Below are positions 1 through 8,639 of a DNA stretch of 64,000 bases, in pieces. Source of the DNA: Rhizobium deserti (GTDB lineage: Bacteria; Pseudomonadota; Alphaproteobacteria; Rhizobiales; Rhizobiaceae); NCBI RefSeq assembly GCF_004358025.1, contig NZ_SMTL01000008.1, positions 62,001 through 126,000 of the forward strand. The letters are read 5' to 3'. Both the position numbers and the translations under genes were made by a program. Numbering within the stretch: position 1 is the stretch's first letter; each line of letters opens with the position of its first letter. Below the pieces are notes generated by a model. That model worked only from the letters and a program-made list of their open reading frames with translations, was not told where the DNA came from and did not search any database.

Positions 1-1
1 C

Positions 2-217
2 GCGGCGGCTCTGGAACGCTTCTTCCGACGCATGCCTCAAACGACGGTGTTTTCCGGCGCCTTTGCCGACAACCTTGCCTCGCTCCGGATCCAGAAGAAG
101 CTTGGGTTCCGCATCATCGATGCCAACCAGATCTTCAGCCTGTCACGCAATGCCATGGCACCCCATGTGGAAACCATGCTCCTGCCGCAGGACCTGCGCG
201 TGATCACGGGGCAGTGA
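2..217 (+). CDS. GNAT-family N-acetyltransferase, C-terminal part
   Basis: Only the last ~71 codons are in the window; the frame is open to the left edge. The segment with N-L-A-S-L-R-I-Q-K-K-L-G-F (about residues 25-37 of the visible part) is the typical end of the acetyl-CoA-binding fold of GNAT acetyltransferases, where N..S...KLGF follows the last helix. In rhizobia one or two GNAT genes commonly sit just before obgE, which agrees with the position here. Substrate is unknown. A strong hairpin follows the stop codon. Confidence 0.75.
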   Translation, partial: AAALERFFRRMPQTTVFSGAFADNLASLRIQKKLGFRIIDANQIFSLSRNAMAPHVETMLLPQDLRVITGQ

Positions 218-227
218 CCCATCAACA

Positions 228-258
228 AGAGATCCGGCGGAACAGCCGCCGGATCTCT
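228..258 (+). terminator. Strong hairpin after the GNAT gene
   Basis: A perfect 13-bp inverted repeat (228-240 with 246-258, loop AACAG) begins 10 bases after the GNAT stop. It lacks a clear T-run, so it may act as a weak intrinsic terminator or a 3'-end stabiliser. The rest of the 218-412 spacer shows no other gene; it must carry any separate promoter for obgE. Confidence 0.5.
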
Positions 259-412
259 GTCACGACCTTGTCCATGCCAATGCCGTTTTGCGTGTTATAG
301 CTGACGATGTTCATGATAGTCTTTGACCTGCGCCCTTACCGGCGATATCGAACTTACAAAGTGCTTCTGGGAATATCAGGAGCCCGATTGGCACAGGACT
401 GACGGCAGCAAG

Positions 413-1477
413 ATGAAGTTTCTCGACGAGGCAAAGGTCTACATACGTTCCGGCGACGGCGGTGCGGGCGCAGTCTCGTTCCGGCGGGAGAAATTCATCG
501 AGTTCGGTGGTCCGGATGGTGGCGACGGCGGGCGCGGCGGCGATGTCTGGGTGGAAGCGGTCAATGGCCTCAACACGCTGATCGATTTCCGCTTCCAGCA
601 GCATTTCAAGGCGAGCACCGGCGTGCATGGCATGGGCCGCAACCGCACCGGCGCCAATGGCTCGGATGTCACCCTGAAAGTGCCGGTGGGTACACAGATC
701 TTCGAGGAAGATAATGAAACGCTGATCATCGACCTGACGAAGGAGGGCCAGAGGTTCCGGCTCGGCAAGGGCGGCAATGGCGGCTTTGGCAATACCCATT
801 TCAAGAGCGCCACCAACCAGGCTCCCAATTGGGCCAATCCGGGCCTTGAGGGCGAAGAAAAGACCATCTGGCTGCGGCTCAAGCTGATTGCCGACGCAGG
901 CTTGGTGGGATTGCCCAATGCGGGAAAATCGACATTCCTCGCCAGCGTCACGCGCGCCCGGCCGAAGATCGCCAACTACCCCTTTACGACCCTGCACCCA
1001 AACCTTGGTGTAGCGACCATCGACGGGCGTGAATTTGTCTTGGCGGATATTCCCGGACTGATCGAAGGCGCTCATGAAGGCGTCGGCATCGGTGACCGTT
1101 TTCTCGGCCACGTCGAACGCACCCGTGTCCTGCTGCACCTGGTTTCGGCGGTCGAGGAAAAAGTCGGCCATGCTTACAAGACGGTGAAGACCGAGCTTGA
1201 AGCCTATGGCGGCGGCTTGATCGATAAGCCCGTCATCGTTGCCCTGTCTCAGATCGACGTTCTCGATGAGAAAGACTTGAAGAAGAAGGCCAAGGAGCTG
1301 GAAAAAGCCAGCGGCCAGGTACCATACCTTATCTCCGCGGTGACGAATAAAGGCATGACCGAAGTCTTGCGCGCCCTGCGGGACGTCATCGTCGAAGCGA
1401 GTGGCAACAACGAAACCGCTCTTCCAGACCGCTCGACACCTATCGAGGAAGATTTTGTCGAGGACGACGACGAATGA
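413..1477 (+). CDS. obgE: GTPase ObgE/CgtA
   Basis: Essential GTPase acting in large ribosomal subunit maturation and stress/growth control. The start at 413 gives M-K-F-L-D-E-A-K, the usual Obg N-terminus; an in-frame upstream extension to 323 has no family similarity. Residues ~1-160 form the glycine-rich Obg fold (repeated GGxGG runs). The G domain follows: Walker A GLPNAGKST at ~165-173, DIPG at ~211, SQID (the N/TKxD position, here with S-Q) at ~278, SAV at ~309. The C-terminal tail is short and acidic (EEDFVEDDDE). 354 residues, normal for alphaproteobacteria. The stop overlaps the proB start (ATGA), suggesting co-transcription. Confidence 0.97.
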   Translation: MKFLDEAKVYIRSGDGGAGAVSFRREKFIEFGGPDGGDGGRGGDVWVEAVNGLNTLIDFRFQQHFKASTGVHGMGRNRTGANGSDVTLKVPVGTQIFEEDNETLIIDLTKEGQRFRLGKGGNGGFGNTHFKSATNQAPNWANPGLEGEEKTIWLRLKLIADAGLVGLPNAGKSTFLASVTRARPKIANYPFTTLHPNLGVATIDGREFVLADIPGLIEGAHEGVGIGDRFLGHVERTRVLLHLVSAVEEKVGHAYKTVKTELEAYGGGLIDKPVIVALSQIDVLDEKDLKKKAKELEKASGQVPYLISAVTNKGMTEVLRALRDVIVEASGNNETALPDRSTPIEEDFVEDDDE

Positions 1478-2652
1478 CGGCAGACCGCAAGCGTGTCGCC
1501 GACCATCGCCGCATCGTCATCAAGATCGGTTCGGCGCTGCTTGTGGACCGTCAAACGGGCCTCAAGGCAACTTGGCTGGAAGCCATCTGCGCTGACATTG
1601 CGGATTTGAGGGCCAAGGGCATAGACGTGCTGATAGTTTCCTCGGGCGCCATCGCCATGGGCCGGACGGTACTCGATCTGCCAGGCGGCGCCTTGAGACT
1701 TGAGGAAAGTCAGGCTGCAGCCGCGGTCGGCCAGATTGCGCTTGCTCGAGCGTGGTCGGAAAGCCTTTCCCGTAGCGGCATCGTCGCAGGCCAGATCCTT
1801 CTGACCCTTGGCGATACGGAAGAACGCCGCCGCTACCTCAATGCCCGGGCCACGATCAACCAGTTGCTGAAGATCGGCGCGGTGCCGATCATCAATGAGA
1901 ACGATACGGTCGCGACCTCTGAGATTCGCTACGGCGACAATGATCGCCTGGCTGCTCGTGTTGCCACCATGACAGGCGCCGATCTGCTGATCCTGCTATC
2001 GGACATAGACGGGCTTTACACAGCTCCACCTCATCTTGATCCGGATGCGCGTTTCCTTGAGGTCATCCCAACCATCACGCCAGAAGTGGAAGACATGGCC
2101 GGCGGGGCAGCATCCGAGCTTTCTCGCGGCGGCATGCGAACTAAGATTGATGCCGGCAAGATCGCAACCGGCGCCGGCTGCGCTATGATTATTGCCTCAG
2201 GCAAGACGGATCATCCTTTACGCGCGATTGAACAAGGCGCGCGCTCCTCTTGGTTTGCACCGTCCGGGAACCCGGTGACGGCCCGCAAGACCTGGATTGC
2301 CGGGCAATTGCAACCTGCCGGCGAACTCCTGATCGACGAGGGTGCCGAAAAAGCGCTGTCGACGGGAAAGAGCCTGCTGCCGGCCGGGGTGCGTCGGATC
2401 GCTGGCCATTTCCATCGCGGTGACACCGTCGCTATCACCAGCACTGACGGCCGCGAAATCGCCCGCGGCCTCGCGAGCTACGATGCGGAGGAAGCCCGTC
2501 AGATTGCCGGGCGCAAATCCGGCGAGATCGAGGCGATCCTCGGCTATGCCGGCCGTGCGGCAATGGTCCATCGCGACGACATGGTAATGACCCGGTTTCT
2601 TCATCATGCGGCTGAACGCGACGATCGGAAAGAAAGTGCCAGCCATGGATGA
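1474..2652 (+). CDS. proB: Glutamate 5-kinase
   Basis: Phosphorylates L-glutamate to gamma-glutamyl phosphate, first step of proline synthesis. 392 residues: amino-acid kinase domain (~1-255) with IKIGSALL near residue 12 and the IVSSGAIAMG loop near 52, followed by a C-terminal PUA domain (~285-375). The start overlaps the obgE stop by 4 bases and the 3' end overlaps proA by 8 bases, so the two proline enzymes are probably translationally coupled. Feedback inhibition by proline is the family norm; nothing in the sequence contradicts it. Confidence 0.97.
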   Translation: MTADRKRVADHRRIVIKIGSALLVDRQTGLKATWLEAICADIADLRAKGIDVLIVSSGAIAMGRTVLDLPGGALRLEESQAAAAVGQIALARAWSESLSRSGIVAGQILLTLGDTEERRRYLNARATINQLLKIGAVPIINENDTVATSEIRYGDNDRLAARVATMTGADLLILLSDIDGLYTAPPHLDPDARFLEVIPTITPEVEDMAGGAASELSRGGMRTKIDAGKIATGAGCAMIIASGKTDHPLRAIEQGARSSWFAPSGNPVTARKTWIAGQLQPAGELLIDEGAEKALSTGKSLLPAGVRRIAGHFHRGDTVAITSTDGREIARGLASYDAEEARQIAGRKSGEIEAILGYAGRAAMVHRDDMVMTRFLHHAAERDDRKESASHG

Positions 2653-3928
2653 TATGCTCTCTGTGACCGATGACGTGACGGCCATCATGACCGAGATCGG
2701 GCGCAACGCCCGGGCGGCAGCGCGTGAACTGGCGACGGCTTCGGCTGAGGTCAAGAACACGGCCCTGCATGCCATGGCCGATGCTCTCTTGGCCAATAGT
2801 CGCGAGATTCTTGCCGCCAATGCCGTCGATCTTCAAAACGTTCAAGGCAAGGACCTCCTCCCTTCGTTTATTGACCGGCTGACCCTGACAGGGGGCGGCA
2901 TTGCCGGAATGGCCTCAGCGCTACGGGAGATCGCAGAGCTCAAAGATCCAGTTGGAGACGTCATCGCCGCCTGGGAGCGGCCGAACGGATTGAAGATCGA
3001 GCGTGTGCGTACGCCGCTTGGCGTGATTGGCGTCATTTACGAAAGCCGGCCCAATGTCACGGCGGATGCCGGCGCCCTTTGCCTCAAAGCAGGCAATGCC
3101 GTGATCCTGCGCGGCGGATCCGATTCCACCAATTCATCGCAGGCGATCGGTGGGTGTTTGAAGGCTGGCTTGGAGATCGCCGGCCTTTCACAGTATGCGA
3201 TCCAGATAGTGCCGACGACAGATCGGGCCGCCGTGGGCGCCATGCTCTCCGGCCTCGGTGGGGCAATCGACGTGATCGTGCCGCGTGGTGGAAAAAGCCT
3301 TGTGGCACGTGTTCAGAATGAAGCGCGTGTGCCGGTCTTTGCGCACCTTGAGGGGCTTTGCCATATCTACGTGGACACATCAGCCGAAATTGAAATGGCC
3401 AAGACGATCGTCGTCAATGCCAAGATGCGTCGTACCGGTGTCTGCGGCGCAGCCGAAACCCTTCTCATCGACAGTGCCGCAATCGGCAGCCATCTCATGC
3501 CGATCCTGGAGGCGCTGACCGATGCTGGCTGCGAAATCCGCGCTTCAGCCGCCGTTCTCAAAGTGGTCCCCGGGCTCATACCGGCGACTGAGGAGGATTG
3601 GCGGACCGAATATCTCGACGCGGTCATTTCCGTCGCCATTGTCGACGGCGTTTCCGGCGCGATCCGTCATATCAACACCTATTCCTCCAGCCATACGGAA
3701 GCAGTGCTCGCGGAGGATGCTCAGGTCGTGGCGCGCTTCTTCAACGAAATCGACTCGGCAATCCTGCTGCACAACGCCTCGACCCAGTTTGCCGATGGCG
3801 GAGAGTTTGGCATGGGTGGCGAGATCGGCATATCCACAGGCAAGATGCATGCCCGCGGCCCCGTCGGCGTCGAGCAGTTGACCTCCTTCAAATACCGGGT
3901 GCATGGCACCGGACAGATCCGGCCCTGA
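2645..3928 (+). CDS. proA: Gamma-glutamyl phosphate reductase
   Basis: NADPH-dependent reduction of gamma-glutamyl phosphate to glutamate 5-semialdehyde, second step of proline synthesis. 427 residues in an aldehyde-dehydrogenase fold; catalytic cysteine in RTGVCGAAETLL at about residue 267; ESRPNVT and the E-F-G-M-G-G-E-I-G-I-S-T segment near the C-terminus are family hallmarks. The ATG at 2645 gives the expected length; a start at 2606 would add 13 residues lying in the proB 3' end. It overlaps proB by 8 bases and precedes nadD closely. Confidence 0.96.
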   Translation: MDDMLSVTDDVTAIMTEIGRNARAAARELATASAEVKNTALHAMADALLANSREILAANAVDLQNVQGKDLLPSFIDRLTLTGGGIAGMASALREIAELKDPVGDVIAAWERPNGLKIERVRTPLGVIGVIYESRPNVTADAGALCLKAGNAVILRGGSDSTNSSQAIGGCLKAGLEIAGLSQYAIQIVPTTDRAAVGAMLSGLGGAIDVIVPRGGKSLVARVQNEARVPVFAHLEGLCHIYVDTSAEIEMAKTIVVNAKMRRTGVCGAAETLLIDSAAIGSHLMPILEALTDAGCEIRASAAVLKVVPGLIPATEEDWRTEYLDAVISVAIVDGVSGAIRHINTYSSSHTEAVLAEDAQVVARFFNEIDSAILLHNASTQFADGGEFGMGGEIGISTGKMHARGPVGVEQLTSFKYRVHGTGQIRP

Positions 3929-3970
3929 TTTCACGTGGCGCAAGAGACCATCGACCGCCGATACCTAACC

Positions 3971-4564
3971 ATGCCCCATGCGGAACGAGGCATGGCGGTC
4001 GGTCTGTTCGGCGGCTCCTTCAACCCTCCACATGAGGGGCACCTGCTCGTCGCAGAAATAGCCCTGCGCCGACTCGGCCTCGACCAGCTCTGGTGGATGG
4101 TCACGCCTGGAAACCCGCTGAAGAGCCGGCTGGAACTCGCGCCTTTGGCGGACCGCCTTGCAATGAGCGAAAAGCTCGTCCAGGACCCGCGGATCAAGAT
4201 CACCGCTTTTGAAAGGACGCTTGAAACGTCCTACACCGCCGAAACGCTTGCCTTTGTCAAAGCCCGCAATCCGCATGTGAACTTCGTCTGGGTAATGGGC
4301 GCCGACAGCCTGAAGACTTTCCACCTTTGGCAGAAGTGGCGGGAAATCTTAAGCACATTTCCGCTCGCCGTTGTCGATCGCCCGGGATCCACCCTTTCGT
4401 TTCTATCATCGCCGATGGCGCGCGCCTTTGGCCATGCGCGCATCGACGAGGATGACGCTGGTGTGCTTTGGAAGAAGCAGGCGCCGGCCTGGACATTCAT
4501 CCATGGGCCTCGTTCGGCGCTGAGCTCAACGGCGCTGCGAGCCAAGGCAGACTCAAAATCCTGA
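3971..4564 (+). CDS. nadD: Nicotinate-nucleotide adenylyltransferase
   Basis: Adenylates nicotinate mononucleotide to NaAD in NAD synthesis. 197 residues from the ATG at 3971; a GTG at 3935 would add 12 residues and cannot be excluded. The N-terminal nucleotide-binding motif GGSFNPPHEGH (about residues 12-22) contains the HxGH-like signature, and SSTALR near the C-terminus is the second adenylyltransferase signature. It lies 42 bases after proA and before rsfS, the conserved rhizobial order. Confidence 0.95.
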   Translation: MPHAERGMAVGLFGGSFNPPHEGHLLVAEIALRRLGLDQLWWMVTPGNPLKSRLELAPLADRLAMSEKLVQDPRIKITAFERTLETSYTAETLAFVKARNPHVNFVWVMGADSLKTFHLWQKWREILSTFPLAVVDRPGSTLSFLSSPMARAFGHARIDEDDAGVLWKKQAPAWTFIHGPRSALSSTALRAKADSKS

Positions 4565-4713
4565 AAGCGGTCTTCTCCCATGCGGTTGTTGATGATCTTT
4601 TGTGCAGATCTCTTGAATCGGTAGCCGTTCAATGCCACCTTTAACCTGCGGCCGATCGTCGATCGGATTCGTGGTACGTGCATGTTGCTGTTACCTGGAA
4701 GAAAGGACAAACC

Positions 4714-5130
4714 CTGACAACAGTACACGCCAAGGGAAAGGCGATCTCCGTCCTCCCGCAGAGCCTGGAACGTGGCGCCGATGCCGCCGCCCGTGCTCTC
4801 GAACTGGTCCTCGCAAGTCTCGAGGATTCGAAAGCTGAAGATATCGCCACCATCAACATTGCCGGCAAGTCGGCGCTCGGAGACTACATGGTAGTCGTCT
4901 CCGGACGATCGAGCCGACATGTCATGGCGATCTGCGACCACCTAATTTCCGACCTCAAGGACGAAGGCTTGGGCACGGCCCGGGTCGAAGGCATGGAGAC
5001 CGGCGACTGGGTGCTGATCGATACCGGTGACATTATCATCCATGTGTTCCGTCCTGAAATTCGCGAGTTCTACAACATCGAAAAGATGTGGGCGGCTCCG
5101 GATATCGAGGAAGGCGCACTGCTGCATTGA
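4714..5130 (+). CDS. rsfS: Ribosomal silencing factor RsfS, probable CTG start
   Basis: Iojap-family protein that binds ribosomal protein L14 and blocks subunit joining in stationary phase. The RsfS fold covers ~25-125 (ALELVLASLEDSKAEDI, VVSGRSSRHV, GDWVLIDTGDIIIHVF). Start choice is unusual. The only ATG/GTG/TTG upstream in frame is a GTG at 4678 with no ribosome-binding site and an atypical N-terminus (H-V-A-V-T-W-K). The CTG at 4714 is preceded by GAAAGGA six bases upstream and gives x-T-T-V-H-A-K-G-K, which from memory resembles the N-terminus of rhizobial RsfS. 138 residues from there. The gene lies between nadD and rlmH. Confidence 0.9.
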   Translation: MTTVHAKGKAISVLPQSLERGADAAARALELVLASLEDSKAEDIATINIAGKSALGDYMVVVSGRSSRHVMAICDHLISDLKDEGLGTARVEGMETGDWVLIDTGDIIIHVFRPEIREFYNIEKMWAAPDIEEGALLH

Positions 5131-5132
5131 CA

Positions 5133-5189
5133 GGTTCGGGCGCGTCCTGAACCGGTCCAGATGAGATCGAGTTGAAGGTTCGAGTGCGA
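5133..5189 (+). other. Two small hairpins in the rsfS-rlmH spacer
   Basis: GGTTC...GAACC (5133-5153, with inner GG/CC pairs) and GTTCG-AGTG-CGAAC (5176-5189) can each fold. Neither has a T-run. They may attenuate or stabilise the transcript between rsfS and rlmH; function is not shown by sequence. Confidence 0.35.
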
Positions 5190-5231
5190 ACTCGGACCGT
5201 AATGCCCTGGTCTGCGAAAAATAGGTAGCAC

Positions 5232-5714
5232 ATGCGGGTCAGCCTTTTTGCCGTGGGACGGCTCAAAACCGGACCGGAAAAGGAGCTTGCCTCCCGTTAT
5301 CTCGATCGCTTTGCCAAAGCAGGTCCTGCCACTGGGCTGGAATTGTCGCGCGTCGTGGAAATCGCTGAAAGCCGCGCGGCCAATCCCCAGACGCGCAAGA
5401 AGGAAGAAGGTTCGGCGCTGGAGAAGTCTCTGCCAGACAGCGCGATCCTGGTCCTACTCGACGAACAGGGCAAATCGCTGTCAAGCGAAGCCTTTGCCGC
5501 CATGATCGGCGGCTATCGCGACAATGGCAAACGGGATCTGATGCTTGCCATCGGCGGCGCCGACGGGCTTGATCCTGATCTATACGATCGCGCTCACATG
5601 GTTCTTAACCTCGGATCCATGACCTGGCCCCATCAGGTCGTCCGGATTTTGATCGCCGAGCAGCTTTATCGGGCTGTCACCATTCTTTCAGGCCATCCTT
5701 ATCACCGCGTCTAA
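5232..5714 (+). CDS. rlmH: 23S rRNA pseudouridine-1915 N3-methyltransferase
   Basis: SPOUT-family methyltransferase that modifies m3-pseudouridine 1915 in helix 69 of 23S rRNA. 160 residues. The SAM-binding trefoil knot is visible as LMLAIGGADGLDP (~102-114) and the C-terminal block MTWPHQVVRILIAEQLYRA ending in GHPYHRV; the YHR terminus is conserved. ATG start at 5232. rsfS-rlmH adjacency is nearly universal and ties both to the ribosome. Confidence 0.96.
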   Translation: MRVSLFAVGRLKTGPEKELASRYLDRFAKAGPATGLELSRVVEIAESRAANPQTRKKEEGSALEKSLPDSAILVLLDEQGKSLSSEAFAAMIGGYRDNGKRDLMLAIGGADGLDPDLYDRAHMVLNLGSMTWPHQVVRILIAEQLYRAVTILSGHPYHRV

Positions 5715-5807
5715 ACGTTTCGTTTACCGTGGAACACGATGTTGTTTCTAGCTTTCGGTGACAAATCAGCATAGGATTTGGGCGATCCGGAGGACATCGG
5801 AGCTTTG

Positions 5808-7238
5808 ATGGCAATTGGGCAAACGACGGCCGGCAAGCGGGCGCTGCTTCCTTTCACGGCAGCATGTTTGGGCTTTATCTGCCTTGCCCCAGCGCCCTTG
5901 TCTCACGTCGCGCTCGCTCAACAACAAGCTGCGCCGGGCATGCCGGGATCTCCGCCTCTTGTAATGCCGCCGGCGACGGATCCGACTGCAGAGCTGCAGA
6001 GCAAGCGAAACGAGACCCGCGGCGAACTGGAGGTGCTGGCCAAGAGCATGAGCCTCTCCGCCGAGAGGGCCTCCTCCATCGAACAAAGTATTGCGCAGAT
6101 CAAGAAGACTTCCGCCGACCTGCGGCAGGCGCTGATCGCTTCGGCTGCTCGCCGCAAGGATCTGCAGACAAAAATTCTGGTAAGCGAGGAAAAGCTCGCC
6201 GAGCTGAAGGTCGGCGAAGCGGATATCCGGACGTCGCTCCGTAGCCGGCGAGCCGTGCTGGCCGAGGTCCTTGCCGCCCTGGAACGCATGGGTCGTAATC
6301 CGCCACCGGCTTTGCTGGTCAAACCGGAAGATGCACTTGCTTCCGTACGCAGCGCTATTCTTCTTGGAGCCGTGGTGCCGGGAATGCGCACGGAGGCGGA
6401 TAAGCTGGTTGCCGACCTTCAGTCCCTCGCGGCCTTACAGGCTGCAGCACTCGAGGAGAAGGCATCGGTCAGCCAAACGATCGCTGCAGGTATCGAGGAA
6501 GAGCAGCGCATGAACCTGCTGCTGGCTGAAAACGATAAGGTGAACAACCAGAACCAGCAGGATCTGCTGGCGGAACGGCGGCGTTCCGAGCAATTGGCAG
6601 GCCAGGCGTCTTCTTTGCAGGACCTCATCCGGTCGCTGGAAGGTCAAATATCCTCTGTACGCGAAGGCATAGACCAGGCCCGCGCAGAAGAAGAAAGACG
6701 GAGACTTCTTTCGGAAGCAGAACGGGAAAAAGCCAAGCAACTTGCCGAAAGCGGTGTGCCTGACAAAAACCGTATTGCGCCCGCATACGCGTTTTCAAGC
6801 CTGAAGCAGAAGCTGGAACTTCCGCTCGCTGGCGATGTCTTGCGTGCGTTCGGGGACGCCGACGGCACGGGGCATCCGGCGAGAGGCATGACGGTTGCCT
6901 CCAATGCAGGGGCCGTTGTGACGGCACCCGCCGACGGCCTTGTTGTTTTCGCCGGCGCCTTCCGAAGCTATGGGCAAATGATCATCCTCAATGCCGGCGA
7001 TGGATACCATCTGGTTTTGGCCGGTATGGATGTAGTGAATGCACGGCAAGGAAAATTCGTCTTTGCAGGCGAGCCGATTGCCGTGATGGGTGAGAAAAGA
7101 GTAGCAAGCGCAACTGCGTTGGCGCTGGAAACGGATCGTCCGACGCTTTACATTGAATTTCGAAAAGACGGCACCCCGGTTGATTCCAGACCATGGTGGA
7201 CCGCGAAAGAAACTGGAAGGGCACGAAATGATTCGTAG
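5808..7238 (+). CDS. EnvC-like murein hydrolase activator (degenerate LytM)
   Basis: Periplasmic coiled-coil protein with a C-terminal M23/LytM-like domain, expected to activate cell-wall amidases during division. The ATG at 5808 is preceded by CGGAG; 476 residues. Hydrophobic signal segment at about 13-37 (AACLGFICLAPAPLSHVALA). Long coiled coil ~60-330 rich in E/A/R/Q. The LytM region (~355-465) contains G-M-T-V-A-S-N, P-A-D-G-L-V-V-F-A-G and a single H in G-Y-H-L-V-L-A-G-M. The zinc-binding HxxxD and HxH signatures are not visible, so it is probably catalytically inactive, like EnvC. Its 3' end overlaps ctpA by 11 bases. Confidence 0.85.
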   Translation: MAIGQTTAGKRALLPFTAACLGFICLAPAPLSHVALAQQQAAPGMPGSPPLVMPPATDPTAELQSKRNETRGELEVLAKSMSLSAERASSIEQSIAQIKKTSADLRQALIASAARRKDLQTKILVSEEKLAELKVGEADIRTSLRSRRAVLAEVLAALERMGRNPPPALLVKPEDALASVRSAILLGAVVPGMRTEADKLVADLQSLAALQAAALEEKASVSQTIAAGIEEEQRMNLLLAENDKVNNQNQQDLLAERRRSEQLAGQASSLQDLIRSLEGQISSVREGIDQARAEEERRRLLSEAEREKAKQLAESGVPDKNRIAPAYAFSSLKQKLELPLAGDVLRAFGDADGTGHPARGMTVASNAGAVVTAPADGLVVFAGAFRSYGQMIILNAGDGYHLVLAGMDVVNARQGKFVFAGEPIAVMGEKRVASATALALETDRPTLYIEFRKDGTPVDSRPWWTAKETGRARNDS

Positions 7239-8559
7239 GGCTTCTCTTGTCATCGTGGGTGCACTCTTGGGTGCCACGGCGATGAGCGTCATCTATTCAG
7301 CCGGTGTGCCGGCACAGGCCGCAGGGGCTTCCACTTACAGGGAGCTGTCGATCTTCGGTGATGTGTTTGAACGGGTTCGTGCCCAGTATGTGACGCCGCC
7401 GGACGAAGAGAAGCTGGTCGAGAATGCCATCAATGGCATGCTGACCTCGCTTGATCCGCATTCCAGTTTCATGAATTCCAGAGATGCTGAAGACATGCGC
7501 ACGCAGACGCGTGGCGAGTTCGGCGGTCTTGGCATTGAAGTGACAATGGAAAACGAGCTCGTCAAGGTCATCGCGCCGATCGACGACACGCCTGCCGCCC
7601 GGGCCGGGATCTTGGCCGGCGACTTCATCTCCGAGATCGACGGACAGCCGGTGCGTGGCCTGAAGCTCGAGGAAGCTGTCGAAAAGATGCGGGGCGGCGT
7701 GAAGACGCCGATCAAGCTGACCGTTATCCGCCAGGGTGCCGACAAGCCTCTTGAGATCACCGTCGTTCGTGACATCATTGCTGTTCGTGCGGTTAAGTCG
7801 CGCGTCGAAGGCGGCGATATCGGCTATCTCCGCGTCATTTCCTTCACCGAAAAGACCTATGATGACCTGGAAAAGGCCATCAAGAAGATCAAGGCCGATG
7901 TCCCGGCCGACAAGCTGAAGGGCTATGTCCTCGACCTGCGGCTCAATCCAGGTGGCCTCCTGGATCAGGCAATCAATGTTTCGGATGCATTTCTCCAGCG
8001 CGGTGAAGTGGTCTCGACACGCGGACGCAATGCCGAGGAAACCCGTCGCTTCAATGCCGGTCCTGGGGATCTGACGGACGGAAAGCCGGTGATCGTGCTT
8101 GTAAACGGTGGTTCCGCCTCAGCGTCGGAAATCGTTGCGGGCGCTCTGCAGGATTTGAAGCGCGCGACCGTGGTTGGAACGCGCTCCTTCGGCAAGGGAT
8201 CGGTTCAGACCATCATCCCGCTTGGCGATGCAGGCGCCTTGCGTCTGACCACAGCGCTGTACTACACGCCGTCGGGCAAATCGATCCAGGGCACGGGCAT
8301 CCAGCCCGACATCAAGGTCGAGCAGCCGCTACCGCCGGAACTGCAGGGCAAGATCAAGGCTGAAGGCGAATCTGGTCTTCGCGGCCATATCCAGGGCGCT
8401 GCCGAGACCGACGAAGGTTCGGGTTCCGCAGCTTATGTACCGCCGGAAACCAAGGATGACATCCAGCTGAACTATGCAATGGATTTGCTCCATGGCGTAA
8501 AAACGGATCCGTCCTATCCAGCAAATCCTGACAAGGCGGCTGCAGCGATCAAGAAATAA
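7228..8559 (+). CDS. ctpA: S41 carboxyl-terminal processing protease CtpA
   Basis: Periplasmic tail-specific serine protease; homologues act with cell-wall hydrolases and envelope maturation. 443 residues from ATG 7228, preceded by GGAAGG. N-terminal signal/anchor ~4-25. PDZ domain ~80-165 (GGLGIEV ... GDFISEIDGQPV). The S41 catalytic core contains GGSASASEIV at about 293-302 (catalytic Ser in SAS) and the Lys of F-G-K-G-S-V-Q-T about 25 residues later. The overlap with the EnvC-like gene fits the known functional pairing of EnvC/LytM factors with Ctp proteases. Confidence 0.95.
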   Translation: MIRRASLVIVGALLGATAMSVIYSAGVPAQAAGASTYRELSIFGDVFERVRAQYVTPPDEEKLVENAINGMLTSLDPHSSFMNSRDAEDMRTQTRGEFGGLGIEVTMENELVKVIAPIDDTPAARAGILAGDFISEIDGQPVRGLKLEEAVEKMRGGVKTPIKLTVIRQGADKPLEITVVRDIIAVRAVKSRVEGGDIGYLRVISFTEKTYDDLEKAIKKIKADVPADKLKGYVLDLRLNPGGLLDQAINVSDAFLQRGEVVSTRGRNAEETRRFNAGPGDLTDGKPVIVLVNGGSASASEIVAGALQDLKRATVVGTRSFGKGSVQTIIPLGDAGALRLTTALYYTPSGKSIQGTGIQPDIKVEQPLPPELQGKIKAEGESGLRGHIQGAAETDEGSGSAAYVPPETKDDIQLNYAMDLLHGVKTDPSYPANPDKAAAAIKK

Positions 8560-8566
8560 CGCAATA

Positions 8567-8604
8567 CCGGCCAGAGCAACCGTGATACGTAATGCTCTGG
8601 CTGG
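8567..8604 (+). terminator. Hairpin between ctpA and the YibQ-like gene
   Basis: A 12-bp stem (8567-8578 with 8593-8604, one G-U pair, 14-base loop) is followed by TTTCATT. It may partly terminate or process the ctpA transcript. It encloses the ATG at 8592, arguing against that codon as a translation start. Confidence 0.5.
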
Positions 8605-8639
8605 TTTCATTCCCTAGAGACTGCAATTCGGAACTTGAT

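Noticed and set aside
311..1171. 286-codon open frame antisense to obgE
   Set aside because: Shadow of the glycine-rich Obg coding sequence.
3928..3942. TTTCACGTGG resembling parS
   Set aside because: Only one half of the palindrome matches and it is far from the origin.
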